From NCBI RefSeq assembly GCF_009363795.1, contig NZ_CP045420.1, forward strand, positions 539,001-603,000: DNA of 64,000 bases, read 5' to 3'. Made by a program: the position numbers and the translations under genes. Within the stretch, counting starts at the first letter, position 1, and each line of letters starts with the position of its first letter. The notes below the pieces were generated by a model, which did no database searches, was not told the DNA's origin, and saw only the letters and a program-made list of their open reading frames with translations. This DNA comes from Palleronia sp. THAF1. Lineage in GTDB: Bacteria; Pseudomonadota; Alphaproteobacteria; Rhodobacterales; Rhodobacteraceae. Positions 36,227 through 56,948 of the stretch are shown here, in pieces.

Positions 36227-36652
36227 ATGGCCAAGAAGAAGGTCGGCAGCATGAAGCTGCAAGTGCCGGCAGGGCAGGCGAACCCGTCTCCCCCCGTCGG
36301 TCCTGCGCTGGGTCAGCGCGGCATCAACATCATGGAATTCTGCAAGGCGTTCAATGCCAAGACGCAGGAGATGGAGCAGGGCGCCCCGTGCCCGACCGTC
36401 ATCACCTACTATCAGGACAAGTCCTTCACGATGGAAATCAAGACGCCGCCCGCGTCTTATTACCTGAAGAAGGCCGCCAAGGTGAAATCCGGTGCGAAGA
36501 CGCCCTCGAAAGAGACCGTCGGCACCGTCACCGTCAAGCAGGTGCGCGAGATCGCCGAAGCCAAGATGAAGGACCTCAACGCGACGTCCATCGAAGGCGC
36601 GATGAAGATCATCGTCGGATCTGCCACGTCCATGGGAATCGAGGTGAAGTAA
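36227..36652 (+). CDS. rplK: 50S ribosomal protein L11
   Basis: The 141-residue protein starts [20 protein letters not shown], with the conserved [22 protein letters not shown] and the C-terminal rRNA-binding [13 protein letters not shown] region. It forms the stalk base on 23S rRNA at the GTPase centre and is the target of thiostrepton. AAAGGAGG precedes the ATG. Its stop shares one base with the rplA start (TAATG). Confidence 0.98.
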   Translation: MAKKKVGSMKLQVPAGQANPSPPVGPALGQRGINIMEFCKAFNAKTQEMEQGAPCPTVITYYQDKSFTMEIKTPPASYYLKKAAKVKSGAKTPSKETVGTVTVKQVREIAEAKMKDLNATSIEGAMKIIVGSATSMGIEVK

Positions 36653-37353
36653 TGGCCAAGCTGACCAAGAAGCAAAAGGCGCAGGCCGAAGCCGTCGAAG
36701 GCAAGGACAACCTGACCGTCGAAGAAGCCATTTCGATCATTAAGTCGAACGCGACCGCCAAGTTCGACGAGACCATCGAGATCGCGATGAATCTGGGCGT
36801 CGATCCGCGCCACGCCGACCAGATGGTCCGTGGCACGGTTTCCCTGCCCGCAGGCACCGGCAAGACGGTGCGCGTGGGTGTTTTCGCACGCGGTGCGAAG
36901 GCCGAAGAGGCGCAAGCCGCTGGTGCCGACGTCGTCGGTGCGGAAGATCTGATGGAACAGGTTCAGGCCGGCAACATCAACTTCGACCGCTGCATCGCCA
37001 CGCCGGACATGATGCCCATCGTGGGTCGCTTGGGTAAGATCCTGGGCCCCCGCAACCTGATGCCGAACCCCAAGGTCGGCACGGTGACGATGGACGTCAA
37101 GGAAGCTGTCGAGGCCGCCAAGGGTGGTCAGGTTCAGTTCCGCGCCGAAAAGGCCGGTGTGGTTCACGCCGGTGTCGGCAAGGCGTCCTTCTCCGAGGCC
37201 GATCTGGCCAAAAACATCCGCGCCTTCGTGGATGCGGTGTCCAAGGCGAAGCCTGCCGGTGCCAAGGGCACCTACATGAAGCAGGTCGCGGTCTCCTCGA
37301 CCATGGGTCGCGGTGTGACTGTCGATATCGTGTCGGCCACCGGCAACGGCTGA
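36652..37353 (+). CDS. rplA: 50S ribosomal protein L1
   Basis: The 233-residue protein forms the mobile L1 stalk near the E site. It has the signature [20 protein letters not shown] and the end [17 protein letters not shown]. The start shares one base with the rplK stop. A terminator hairpin follows at 37371-37404, so the L11-L1 operon ends here instead of reading into rplJ. Confidence 0.98.
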   Translation: MAKLTKKQKAQAEAVEGKDNLTVEEAISIIKSNATAKFDETIEIAMNLGVDPRHADQMVRGTVSLPAGTGKTVRVGVFARGAKAEEAQAAGADVVGAEDLMEQVQAGNINFDRCIATPDMMPIVGRLGKILGPRNLMPNPKVGTVTMDVKEAVEAAKGGQVQFRAEKAGVVHAGVGKASFSEADLAKNIRAFVDAVSKAKPAGAKGTYMKQVAVSSTMGRGVTVDIVSATGNG

Positions 37354-37370
37354 TCATACATCTACTGAAT

Positions 37371-37404
37371 GCAAAGGGCGCGCCGTTTCGGTGCGCCCTT
37401 TTGC
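37371..37404 (+). terminator. Rho-independent terminator after rplA
   Basis: GCAAAGGGCGC (37371-37381) pairs with GCGCCCTTTTGC (37392-37403) around a loop containing GTTTCG, followed by GTTTTG. It lies 18 bases after the rplA stop. Confidence 0.75.
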
Positions 37405-37618
37405 GTTTTGCGGCCTAAGAAGAGTCGCGGCCGAAAAGCCGGGGTGAGAATAGTCTTGGGCTCTTTGCCCGCGTCCGATTGCCGTCTTTCCCGGCAGGCT
37501 ACCAAATCGCATCTTTGCGCAAATCTCCATCATCGCGCCTATCGCAACGCGCCTGCGTGTCCTTTGACGTGGACAAGCAGAGCCAACCGTTGCCGGTGCG
37601 TATGATCGGCATCTTCAA

Positions 37619-38173
37619 ATGGAAAACGCTTCAGGCTATAGTATAAAAATGAAAAATCTTTCTGAAGCGAACATTGACCTGAATTCGGACATTTTCATGC
37701 GCCGGATGCTGCGGGATTTGACCGGCCTTTTGCAGGATGTGGTCGGCCTTGAACAGGCCGAGGGGTATATCCACAGCGTGGGTGCCAGCGTCGGTGAATG
37801 GATCGAGGCAAAGTATCGCTCGGAACTGGGTGGGGTCGATCTTGATCCGCGTCAGGTCGCCGAGGTCTTCGTTGATCTCAAGCGACGAATTGGCGGCGAT
37901 TTCCACATAATCTCAGTCGACAGCGACAAGATCGTCGTGGGCAACCGAAAGTGTCCGTTCGGTAAGATGGCCATGGGACGCGATGCCTTGTGCATGATGA
38001 CCTCTAACGTCTTCGGGCGGATCGCATCGGATCATCTTGGTTACGCTCGGGTCGAACTGGAAGAGACGATCGCACGGGGCGACGAGGGCTGCCTAATCAC
38101 GGTACACCTGACGTCATCGGGTACGGGCGATGCGAATGCACGTGAATACTGGCGCGTGAACGCTGCGGAATAA
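37619..38173 (+). CDS. Methanogen-output-domain-like (MetOD1) sensory protein
   Basis: The 184-residue protein has a helical N-terminus (residues 20-70, RRMLRDLTGLLQDVVGLEQA) and a compact domain with the NRKCPFGK motif (Cys112). Other cysteines are at 125 and 158. It resembles proteins annotated as methanogen output domain 1, which are often placed beside histidine kinases. The next gene is such a kinase. The start (37619, or 37649 MKNLSEA) is uncertain, with no clear ribosome site. It probably senses a ligand or redox state through CPFG and passes the signal to the kinase; inference only. Confidence 0.7.
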   Translation: MENASGYSIKMKNLSEANIDLNSDIFMRRMLRDLTGLLQDVVGLEQAEGYIHSVGASVGEWIEAKYRSELGGVDLDPRQVAEVFVDLKRRIGGDFHIISVDSDKIVVGNRKCPFGKMAMGRDALCMMTSNVFGRIASDHLGYARVELEETIARGDEGCLITVHLTSSGTGDANAREYWRVNAAE

Positions 38174-38210
38174 TAGCTGCCGCGGCAATGCCGTTGCATT
38201 GGATTGGTCG

Positions 38211-39248
38211 ATGTACGAAGAGATTTTTCAGATCGTCCCCGAGCCGTGTCTGGTCGTTAAGCCGGGAGGCGATATCGTTGCCAGCAATGCAGCCGCGGCG
38301 ACAATTCTGAATAAAGCTGGCGTCGACACCTCCGGCTCGGTCTTCGCCCTCTTCGATAGAGCGGACATGGCAGATGCCCTTCGCCGCGCTGCAGGATCGT
38401 CCATCTGGGTGCCCGCTGCCGCAACCATGACTGCTGGATCGCTTACCGGTCTTCGACAGCACGTCAGGATGCGTGGGCTGCGCGTTGCGAACGGTCAGCC
38501 GCAGGTGCTGATGGTGATTCGCAAGGATGCACCAAACGCGTTCAAGGAACACACCGATCTGATCTCGAAATTGAACGCGCAACTGGCCGAGCAGACGCGC
38601 CTGCGGTCCGATCTGCAAAAATCAGTGGATAAGGAACGCTACTTGCACGGTGAACTGATCCACCGGGTGAAGAATAACCTAGCGCTGTTGTCATCGCTGA
38701 TCCGCCACCAATCCCGCACCGAAGATAGCGACGCGGCGCGCAGGGCGCTCGACTCTATCGGGCTGCGCGTGCGGTCCATCGCTTTGGTCCATCAGTTGCT
38801 CGACAAGAACCAATCGCTGGAGGTTCTGAACGCGGGCGAGCTGATCAAAGAGCTGTGCGAACTGATGAATGACTCTGTCTTGCCGGAGAAGGTAACGCTC
38901 GACGCGGATGTCGCGGCGCTGGACCTGCACAACGAAGACGCGACATCGCTGTGCCTGTTGATCAACGAGTTGATGACCAACGCGATCAAGCACGCCTTCA
39001 AGGGACGCGACAGTGGGCGGATCGAGTTGCGGTTCGCCAAGAACGGTGTCGAGAAGATGGAGTTGCGCATTCGCGACGACGGCGGCGGGATCGTCGAGTC
39101 GGAGACCAGCGAAACCGCCCGTGGCATGACGATCATCAACGCGCTGGCATCGAACCTGAACGGCGAGTTGAAGCAGCACTCCGGTAATGGCACTGAATGG
39201 ACGCTGATCTTCCATCCGCGTGAGTTCGGCCAGTTGGCCGCTGAGTAG
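38211..39248 (+). CDS. Sensor histidine kinase (PAS, HisKA_2, HATPase)
   Basis: The protein is 345 residues from ATG 38211 (TTG 38199 is in frame). An N-terminal PAS-like domain (about 1-105) is followed by a helix, then the HisKA_2 dimerisation domain with the phospho-His at about 151 (HRVKNNLALLSSLIRHQ). The HATPase domain has the N-box NELMTNAIKHAF (about 252-263) and G1-box RDDGGGI. There are no TM segments, so it is a cytosolic kinase. It follows the MetOD1-like protein by 37 bases, and no response regulator is nearby, so the partner lies elsewhere. Confidence 0.88.
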   Translation: MYEEIFQIVPEPCLVVKPGGDIVASNAAAATILNKAGVDTSGSVFALFDRADMADALRRAAGSSIWVPAAATMTAGSLTGLRQHVRMRGLRVANGQPQVLMVIRKDAPNAFKEHTDLISKLNAQLAEQTRLRSDLQKSVDKERYLHGELIHRVKNNLALLSSLIRHQSRTEDSDAARRALDSIGLRVRSIALVHQLLDKNQSLEVLNAGELIKELCELMNDSVLPEKVTLDADVAALDLHNEDATSLCLLINELMTNAIKHAFKGRDSGRIELRFAKNGVEKMELRIRDDGGGIVESETSETARGMTIINALASNLNGELKQHSGNGTEWTLIFHPREFGQLAAE

Positions 39249-39251
39249 ACG

Positions 39252-39974
39252 TTAGCCGCGCGCCGCCGCGACGCTGGACAATCCGCGCCGCGCGTCGTCC
39301 AGCGTGCGGGGCTTGTGACGCGCGCTCTGCAAAGCGGTCTCCACGTCTTGGCCGCGTACTGCTGAAGCTGCAATTTTCGCCAGGGCGTAGGTCTGCACCG
39401 GTGCGATGCCCGTCATCGCCGCGCGCGACAGGGTCAGGACCGACAGGTAATCCAGATGAAACCCCATCAATCCCGCACCCGGCGCGGACCCGCCTGCAGC
39501 ATTGGTTTCGCAGGCCCCGGCGTCGGTCGAGACATAGGCGCGGCAAAGAGTTGGGCGCGCGTCGTAAGCGCGGCAGGTGCGCGTCGCCGGGTCCAAGGCG
39601 GGGCAGGCTTTCGGATGCCAGTTCCGGCCATCGGGCGTTCCGGCAAGGGGGGACAGGGCGGCATGCAATCGAGACGCCTCATCCGCCGTGATCGTGCCGC
39701 CATCGGGGCCATCCAGGATGCAGCAGAACGCGCAGCCCTTGGCGCAGGCGGCATTGGACGGCTGCGCCGCATCCGACCGCAGCGCCTCGGCGATCTGGAC
39801 CGCGGCGGTGCCGTCGCGCAGGGCACGGGCCAGGGGTTTCGCCCCCACGCCCCTGGCGGCCGTGTCGAACCACGCCAGCAGAAGCCGACGGGCCCTTTCG
39901 TCCACCGAACCCTTTGCTTCCCCGATCCGGCGCCGCAGATCGGCAACCGTCAGCGATGTGTCCGCGCGTGCCAT
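39252..39974 (-). CDS. YkgJ-family cysteine cluster protein
   Basis: The 240-residue soluble protein has a YkgJ-type metal-binding pattern: CAKGCAFCC (77-85), then Cys124 (ACPALD), Cys134 (RTCRAYD), Cys144 (TLCRAY) and Cys155. Such proteins are thought to bind zinc or iron-sulfur centres; function unknown. The frame runs upstream to 40247 without family sequence. ATG 39974 is used. It converges with the histidine kinase with only three bases between stops. Confidence 0.83.
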   Translation of the reverse strand: MARADTSLTVADLRRRIGEAKGSVDERARRLLLAWFDTAARGVGAKPLARALRDGTAAVQIAEALRSDAAQPSNAACAKGCAFCCILDGPDGGTITADEASRLHAALSPLAGTPDGRNWHPKACPALDPATRTCRAYDARPTLCRAYVSTDAGACETNAAGGSAPGAGLMGFHLDYLSVLTLSRAAMTGIAPVQTYALAKIAASAVRGQDVETALQSARHKPRTLDDARRGLSSVAAARG

Positions 39975-40146
39975 TGCGTTGCCTCCTTGCCTGCCCAAGC
40001 GGGATGCCACGCGGGCGCATCGAACACAAACGTAGGCTGGATCACGCGAAACTGATCCAGCGGGACTTTTCCTAGACACCGCGCACCCCAAATACGGATC
40101 ACAGCCGCCTTGACCGGCACCCCTTCCCACAAATTTTGGAGTTTCC

Positions 40147-40344
40147 ATGCTTCGTATTGCAGCGATTGCGTTTGTTTCCGCCTTTACTTTGACAGCCTGC
40201 GACAACGTCGCGAATGGCACCGCGGACGCGACGGGCTTCGTCGCCAAGACGGCTGTGAAAGGCGTCTATGGCGCGGGCAAGCTGGTCTACCGTGGTGGGC
40301 GCTATATCGTTGTCGGCCCGGACGGAGAGCCCGTCGAGGAATGA
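40147..40344 (+). CDS. Small putative lipoprotein, 65 residues
   Basis: The protein starts [20 protein letters not shown], a signal-II peptide with lipobox LTAC (Cys at 18), so it should be acylated. The mature 48-residue part is Gly- and Val-rich with [17 protein letters not shown] recognise no family. A short spacing motif precedes the ATG (TTTTGGAGTTTCC, GGAG seven bases ahead). It lies between YkgJ and rplJ. Confidence 0.75.
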   Translation: MLRIAAIAFVSAFTLTACDNVANGTADATGFVAKTAVKGVYGAGKLVYRGGRYIVVGPDGEPVEE

Positions 40345-40612
40345 TCCCGCGATCGGGGGTTGGCATCCGCCCCCCGACCCTCTAATCACCCGCATCGTGA
40401 GCCCCGTGCGATTCGTGCGGGGTTTCGCGTTCGTCCGAGACGGTGGGTGGGGCCAAGTGTCCGCTAAATCCTGCCCGAGACGGGAAGAGACATTCTCTCG
40501 AAGCCGTTTGCGCGGTCACAGGGATGCGATCACCCGTTCGGACTGCGGTACGTCATTCTGGCGTGTCGTGACTGAGCCGGAGGGGATCGCCCTCCAAACT
40601 TGGAGTGAAACT
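40345..40612 (+). promoter_or_regulatory. Leader of rplJ-rplL with candidate terminator and hairpins
   Basis: This 268-base gap holds three stems. TCGGGGG/CCCCCGA lies at 40353-40377. A hairpin CCCCGTGC/GTGCGGGG at 40402-40422 is followed by TTTCGCGTT and may end the lipoprotein transcript. GGAGGG/CCCTCC (40579-40595) sits seven bases before the GGAG of rplJ. The last could regulate rplJ translation, as L10-L7/L12 does in E. coli; that is inference. Confidence 0.4.
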
Positions 40613-41131
40613 GTGGATAGAGCCCAAAAAGAGAAAGTGGTCGAGGAACTCGGCCAGATCTTCGAAAGCTCTGGCGTCGTCGTGGTAGCCCACTACGCCG
40701 GTCTCACGGTTGCCGAGATGCAGGATCTGCGCGCGCGCATGCGTGACGCGGGTGGATCCGTTCGGGTTGCCAAGAACAAGCTCGCCAAGATCGCCCTGCA
40801 GGACGTCGAGATGGCTGACATCTCTGACCTGCTGCTGGGCCAGACCGTCCTGACCTATTCGGAAGACCCCGTGGCTGCGGCCAAGGTGGCGAACGAATAC
40901 GCCAAGGAGAATCAGAAGTTCGTGATTCTCGGTGGCGCTATGGGTCAGACGAAGCTGGACACCAACGGTGTTTCCGACGTCGCCAAGCTGCCGTCGCGCG
41001 AAGAGCTCATCGCTCAGATCGCGTCGTGCATCGGGGCACCCGGATCGAACATCGCCGGTGCGATCGGTGCGCCTGCGTCTAACATCGCGAGCATCCTTTC
41101 GACCATCGAGGAGAAGGCGGAAGCCGCCTGA
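40613..41131 (+). CDS. rplJ: 50S ribosomal protein L10
   Basis: The 172-residue protein forms the base of the L7/L12 stalk. The core [20 protein letters not shown] and [13 protein letters not shown] matches the family, and the C-terminal helix [16 protein letters not shown] binds L7/L12 dimers. The start is GTG 40613, with TTGGAG eight bases upstream; longer in-frame starts lack homology. It forms an operon with rplL. Confidence 0.96.
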   Translation: MDRAQKEKVVEELGQIFESSGVVVVAHYAGLTVAEMQDLRARMRDAGGSVRVAKNKLAKIALQDVEMADISDLLLGQTVLTYSEDPVAAAKVANEYAKENQKFVILGGAMGQTKLDTNGVSDVAKLPSREELIAQIASCIGAPGSNIAGAIGAPASNIASILSTIEEKAEAA

Positions 41132-41201
41132 TCTTTGGCTAGACCGGTCGCGGGCGTCGCCCGTGACGTTGGAACACATCTGAACAAACGGAAACGAGAC
41201 A

Positions 41202-41579
41202 ATGGCTGATCTTAAAGCACTTGCAGAACAAATCGTGGGCCTGACGCTTCTTGAAGCGCAGGAACTCAAGACGATCCTGAAGGACGAGTACGGCATCGAG
41301 CCCGCCGCTGGCGGCGCAGTGATGATGGCTGGTCCGGCCGACGCCGGTGGCGCCGCCGCCGAGGAGCAGACCGAATTCGACGTGATCCTGAAGAGCGCCG
41401 GCGCTCAGAAGATCAACGTCATCAAGGAAGTCCGCGCCATCACCGGCCTGGGCCTGAAAGAAGCCAAGGAATTGGTCGAAGCCGGCGGCAAGGCCGTCAA
41501 GGAAGGCGTCGACAAAGCCGAAGCCGAAGACATCAAGGGCAAGCTCGAAGCAGCTGGCGCCGAGATCGAACTGAAGTAA
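41202..41579 (+). CDS. rplL: 50S ribosomal protein L7/L12
   Basis: The 125-residue stalk protein has an N-terminal dimerisation helix region ([20 protein letters not shown]), an Ala/Gly hinge ([15 protein letters not shown]) and the C-terminal factor-binding domain with [20 protein letters not shown] and [14 protein letters not shown]. It recruits GTPase factors such as EF-G and EF-Tu. A terminator follows 24 bases after the stop. Confidence 0.98.
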   Translation: MADLKALAEQIVGLTLLEAQELKTILKDEYGIEPAAGGAVMMAGPADAGGAAAEEQTEFDVILKSAGAQKINVIKEVRAITGLGLKEAKELVEAGGKAVKEGVDKAEAEDIKGKLEAAGAEIELK

Positions 41580-41602
41580 TTTCGCCCACCGCGAGATTGC
41601 AG

Positions 41603-41632
41603 AAGGCGCCCTGTGTTCAGGGCGCCTTTTTG
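41603..41632 (+). terminator. Terminator or attenuator after rplL
   Basis: AAGGCGCCCTG (41603-41613) pairs with CAGGGCGCCTT (41618-41628) around TGTT, followed by TTTT. This is a strong Rho-independent hairpin upstream of rpoB. In E. coli an attenuator in this position passes only part of transcription into rpoBC; the same may apply here. Confidence 0.85.
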
Positions 41633-42170
41633 GTGCACAGGCTTGCGGTCAGCTTTGAACCGTTGTGCCTACGGCAGTGCCCTTGCTGCGCCACAAGTCA
41701 GAGTTTGATGGGCGTGCGATGCCGCTGGCGCGCAACACCCGTATTTGCGTTGTCATTGCGATGCGGTTCCTGATTGCCAAACGGTGGAGAGAGGCGGTAA
41801 CGTTATCGTACTTTCAGCGCGGCGATGGTCTCTGAACTTTTTCAAGGTTCGGCCGTCTCGACTGGTTGCGATCTCTTTCATGTTGACCTACTTGATGACT
41901 TCCGCTGGGTACGAGTGATTCGCGCCCGGCTCATGGCGTTTTGCAAAAGAGGCAAACGAACAGGCGAAACTTTTACCATCCTTTCAAAGCAAGCCGCCGC
42001 CAAGCCACTGATTGCAGCAGGCACGGGCGTTTTTCTTGGAAAGGAAGTAGGTCGGGCGCGCATCTTGGGCCGGTGTGCAGGAATAGACCTATCCTTTTCG
42101 ATCTTTGATGGTTCGCGGCGGCTCGCCCTGCCCGTACGCAAACGAGACAAAGATGGAGTGCGTTATTCGC
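41633..42170 (+). other. 538-base non-coding region upstream of rpoB
   Basis: Between the rplL terminator and the rpoB start I see no gene I can support. An open frame at 41825-42208 (127 codons) overlaps the rpoB start, lacks a ribosome site and has no recognisable motif. The region is less GC-rich than its neighbours in places (near 41890-42000). It probably carries an rpoBC promoter and leader, but I could not assign -35/-10 elements with confidence. Confidence 0.5.
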
Positions 42171-46328
<4,158 letters not shown>

Positions 46329-46398
46329 TCCAGCCCGGGGCGGGCCTGCAACGGCTCGCCCCCACCCTCTCCAGCATACCTTTTTCTAAGGACGACAG

Positions 46399-50649
<4,251 letters not shown>

Positions 50650-50671
50650 GTTTTCGCCACTACGATCTAGG

Positions 50672-50700
50672 AAAGGCCCCGCGTCATGCGGGGCCTTTTT
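50672..50700 (+). terminator. Rho-independent terminator after rpoC
   Basis: AAAGGCCCCGC (50672-50682) pairs with GCGGGGCCTTT (50688-50698) around GTCAT, followed by TTTTTCG. Positioned 22 bases after the stop, it ends the rpoBC unit. Confidence 0.88.
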
Positions 50701-50760
50701 CGTTTGACGGGGCGTGACGGTGGGCGCACCTGACGGTGAAGCCCAAGCGCGGAACGCCCC

Positions 50761-51657
50761 ATGCCCCTATCAGACAATATGCGCGGCGCGCTGTTCATGA
50801 TCGCCGTCACGCTGTGCTTCACGGTGGGCGACACCATCGTGAAAGCGGCGGCGGAAGATCTGCCGGTGTTCCAGTTCATCGCTCTGCGCGGTCTGGTCGC
50901 AACCCCGATCCTGATCGCACTGGCGTGGCGCAGCGGCGCACGGATCGCCGACGTAAGCGGACGGGATCGACGCTTAATCGTCCTGCGCTCCGTGGCAGAG
51001 GTCGGCGCGATGCTGTGCTTTTTCATCGCGCTCGTGCGGATGCCGATCGCCAACGTCACCGCCATCTTGCAGGCCATTCCCCTGACATTGACTCTGGCGG
51101 GCGCATTGATCCTGAAAGAGCCCGTGGGTTGGCGACGGATGGGCGCAATCGTGCTGGGTTTCGTCGGCGTGCTGTTGATCGTCCGACCCGGTGCCGCCGA
51201 CTTCGATCCCAACGCGGGCTTCGCCCTACTGTCTGTCCTGTTCGTCACGATCCGGGACCTGACCGTGCGCCGAATCACGCGCTCCGTTCCTGCGTTCCTT
51301 GTCGCTGCTGCCATGTCCGGGATCGTGACCGTGGGCGCGGGAATCGCGTCGCTGTTCACGCCGTGGCAGAGTGTCGGGGCAGGGCAGAGCTTCGCTGTCA
51401 CTGCCGCCGCCATCGCGATCGTCGGCGGCTACCTTTTTCTGGTCTATGCCATGCGATGGGGCGCGCTCGCCGTAGTCACGCCGTTCCGCTACACCGCGCT
51501 GATCTGGGCACTGATCGCGGGATGGCTTGTGTTCGGTGACTGGCCCGCATGGCCCACATGGATCGGAGCGGGGCTGATCGTGGCCACGGGTCTGTTCACC
51601 TTCTGGAGAGAGCGCGCCTTGGAGTTGCGTCTCCAACGCAAAGCGTCCCGCTTCTGA
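50761..51657 (+). CDS. DMT-superfamily transporter (EamA domains)
   Basis: The 298-residue protein has about ten TMs in two EamA repeats. The first repeat begins DNMRGALFMIAVTLCFTVGD and contains FIALRGLVATPILIAL; the second covers about 150-290 (YAMRWGALAVVTPFRYTALI, WPTWIGAGLIVATGLFTFW). Members export amino acids, nucleotides or drugs; the substrate is not evident. It lies between rpoC and rpsL as an insertion in an otherwise ribosomal cluster. The terminator before it suggests its own promoter. Confidence 0.88.
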   Translation: MPLSDNMRGALFMIAVTLCFTVGDTIVKAAAEDLPVFQFIALRGLVATPILIALAWRSGARIADVSGRDRRLIVLRSVAEVGAMLCFFIALVRMPIANVTAILQAIPLTLTLAGALILKEPVGWRRMGAIVLGFVGVLLIVRPGAADFDPNAGFALLSVLFVTIRDLTVRRITRSVPAFLVAAAMSGIVTVGAGIASLFTPWQSVGAGQSFAVTAAAIAIVGGYLFLVYAMRWGALAVVTPFRYTALIWALIAGWLVFGDWPAWPTWIGAGLIVATGLFTFWRERALELRLQRKASRF

Positions 51658-51816
51658 TCTGCAAACAACATCGGCCAAAGCCAAGAATTGTTGCCCCGAA
51701 TCGCAGATGCCGCATTTCCGCCTCAATCCTGCCCCGACAAGACCACGACTCGAAGGCAGAACAGGGGCATAGGCGGCACAAGATCGCTGATTGAGCAGGA
51801 TGCATACAGGCATCGA

Positions 51817-51860
51817 GTGACCGGGTCGGAAGGGGACACACGCTTCCGACCCGAAGTCAC
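51817..51860. repeat. 16-bp inverted repeat hairpin
   Basis: GTGACCGGGTCGGAAG (51817-51832) pairs with CTTCCGACCCG-AA-GTCAC (51843-51860), with only a 2-base bulge in the right arm and a 10-base loop. No T-run follows on either strand, so it is not a standard terminator. Confidence 0.6.
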
Positions 51861-51915
51861 CGTCCCCCCCCGAAAGCCCCAGAAAAACAGCCTTGCACAG
51901 CGCCCCGGCTGGCTG

Positions 51916-51944
51916 TTGACACCCACCGAAGCCCCCTCTATACG
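51916..51944 (+). promoter_or_regulatory. Sigma-70 promoter for rpsL-rpsG-fusA-tuf
   Basis: A perfect -35 TTGACA (51916-51921) and a -10 TATACG (51939-51944) are separated by exactly 17 bases. Transcription would start near 51951, giving a roughly 215-base leader before rpsL. Confidence 0.75.
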
Positions 51945-52164
51945 ACGCCAACCGCGCGACCGGAGACCGTCCGGGCCGGTGTTAAATTGATGGAAGTGGT
52001 CACGATCCGGGCCCAGTTGCCCCGATCCTCTGGATACCAACCGCAAGGGCCCGCTGGCCCGCTGCGGTGTTTGCGTTTGGCGGACGCGCCAGATGCACGA
52101 AGACGTTAGCGGGGTGCGCGCGCCCCAGAAATTGAAGTGTTGCAACACGGGGATTGATACCGGA

Positions 52165-52536
52165 ATGCCAACGATCCAACAGCTGATCCGCAAGCCGCGG
52201 CAGCCGAAAGTAAAACGCTCTAAGTCGCTCCACCTGGAGGGTTGCCCCCAGAAGCGTGGCGTCTGCACGCGTGTCTATACCACCACGCCGAAGAAGCCGA
52301 ACTCGGCCATGCGTAAGGTTGCCAAGGTGCGCCTGACGAATGGTTTCGAGGTCATCAGCTATATTCCCGGTGAGTCGCACAACCTTCAGGAGCACTCTGT
52401 TGTCCTGATCCGCGGCGGCCGCGTGAAGGACCTTCCCGGCGTGCGTTACCACATTTTGCGCGGCGTGCTCGACACCCAGGGTGTCAAAGACCGCAAGCAG
52501 CGCCGTTCGAAATATGGCGCCAAGCGTCCGAAGTAA
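52165..52536 (+). CDS. rpsL: 30S ribosomal protein S12
   Basis: The 123-residue decoding-centre protein begins [15 protein letters not shown]. It contains [19 protein letters not shown] with the streptomycin-linked Lys at position 43 (TPKKPNSA region) and [13 protein letters not shown] with Lys88-equivalent. Both positions are wild type (Lys). It is the first gene of the str operon. Confidence 0.98.
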   Translation: MPTIQQLIRKPRQPKVKRSKSLHLEGCPQKRGVCTRVYTTTPKKPNSAMRKVAKVRLTNGFEVISYIPGESHNLQEHSVVLIRGGRVKDLPGVRYHILRGVLDTQGVKDRKQRRSKYGAKRPK

Positions 52537-53019
<483 letters not shown>

Positions 53020-53046
53020 TTCAATTCTAGGCTGAGGACCGTTCCC

Positions 53047-55188
<2,142 letters not shown>

Positions 55189-55195
55189 GCGATAT

Positions 55196-55217
55196 GCCCC
55201 GGCAGAGATGCCGGGGC
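55196..55217 (+). other. GNRA-capped hairpin between fusA and tuf
   Basis: GCCCCGGCA (55196-55204) pairs with TGCCGGGGC (55209-55217) around a GAGA tetraloop. No T-run follows, so it is more likely an RNA stability or processing element within the fusA-tuf transcript than a terminator. Confidence 0.5.
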
Positions 55218-55279
55218 TCCGAAATTCGGCAAACCCTATCGGGCGATGCCAGACCCAAGACAACTAAGGAGCCAAGACC

Positions 55280-56455
<1,176 letters not shown>

Positions 56456-56507
56456 TCTTGGACGCGAGTGGCGAAAGGGTGTCGGCCTAGCCGAGGCCCG
56501 TGCCACA

Positions 56508-56548
56508 TCAAACCAATCTGGGTGCCTCTGACGGGGCACCCTGTTTGA
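56508..56548 (+). terminator. Two-part hairpin after tuf
   Basis: TCAAAC (56508-56513) pairs with GTTTGA (56543-56548), and inside it GGGTGCC (56520-56526) pairs with GGCACCC (56535-56541). The T content after it is weak (TTAATA), so it may be a leaky terminator or the leader of the S10 operon. It lies 53 bases after the tuf stop. Confidence 0.45.
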
Positions 56549-56625
56549 TTAATACGGCCCGACGTGGCGCATGGAATGAGCCTTGCTCCACCTCTCGACC
56601 GATCCCCCTTAAGGGAATAAGACCA

Positions 56626-56946
56626 ATGGCAGCCAGCCAAAATATTCGTATCCGCCTGAAGGCGTTCGATTACCGGGTGCTCGACAGTTCCACCCAGGAA
56701 ATCGTGTCGACCGCGAAGCGCACTGGAGCGTCGGTCCGCGGACCGATCCCGATGCCGAACAAGATCGAGAAGTTCACCGTCTTGCGTGGTCCCCACGTGG
56801 ACAAGAAGTCTCGCGAGCAATTCGAAATCCGTACTCACAAGCGGATGCTCGACATCGTCGATCCGACCCCGCAGACCGTGGACGCGCTGATGAAGCTCGA
56901 CCTCGCTGCCGGTGTGGCCGTCGACATCAAAGTGATGGGGAGCTGA
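56626..56946 (+). CDS. rpsJ: 30S ribosomal protein S10 (NusE)
   Basis: The 106-residue protein has the usual [16 protein letters not shown] start and the long-loop sequence [16 protein letters not shown]. Besides its ribosome role it acts with NusB and NusG in antitermination. ATG 56626 gives a slightly longer N-terminus (MAASQN). It is the first gene of the S10 operon and is two bases from rplC. Confidence 0.97.
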   Translation: MAASQNIRIRLKAFDYRVLDSSTQEIVSTAKRTGASVRGPIPMPNKIEKFTVLRGPHVDKKSREQFEIRTHKRMLDIVDPTPQTVDALMKLDLAAGVAVDIKVMGS

Positions 56947-56948
56947 TC

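Larger units (their letters stand above)
51658..52164 (+). other. 507-base region upstream of rpsL with promoter and hairpins
   Basis: No gene is supported here; a 181-codon minus-strand frame (51723-52268) runs into rpsL antisense and is a GC-rich shadow. The region holds a strong inverted repeat at 51817-51860, the rpsL promoter at 51916-51944, and a hairpin at 52040-52068 (ACCGCA...TGCGGT, inner GGGCC/GGCCC) in the likely leader. The rpsL transcript would thus have a leader of about 200 bases. Confidence 0.6.

Noticed and set aside
51723-52268. 181-codon minus-strand frame before rpsL
   Set aside because: Runs antisense through the rpsL promoter and start; composition is not protein-like.
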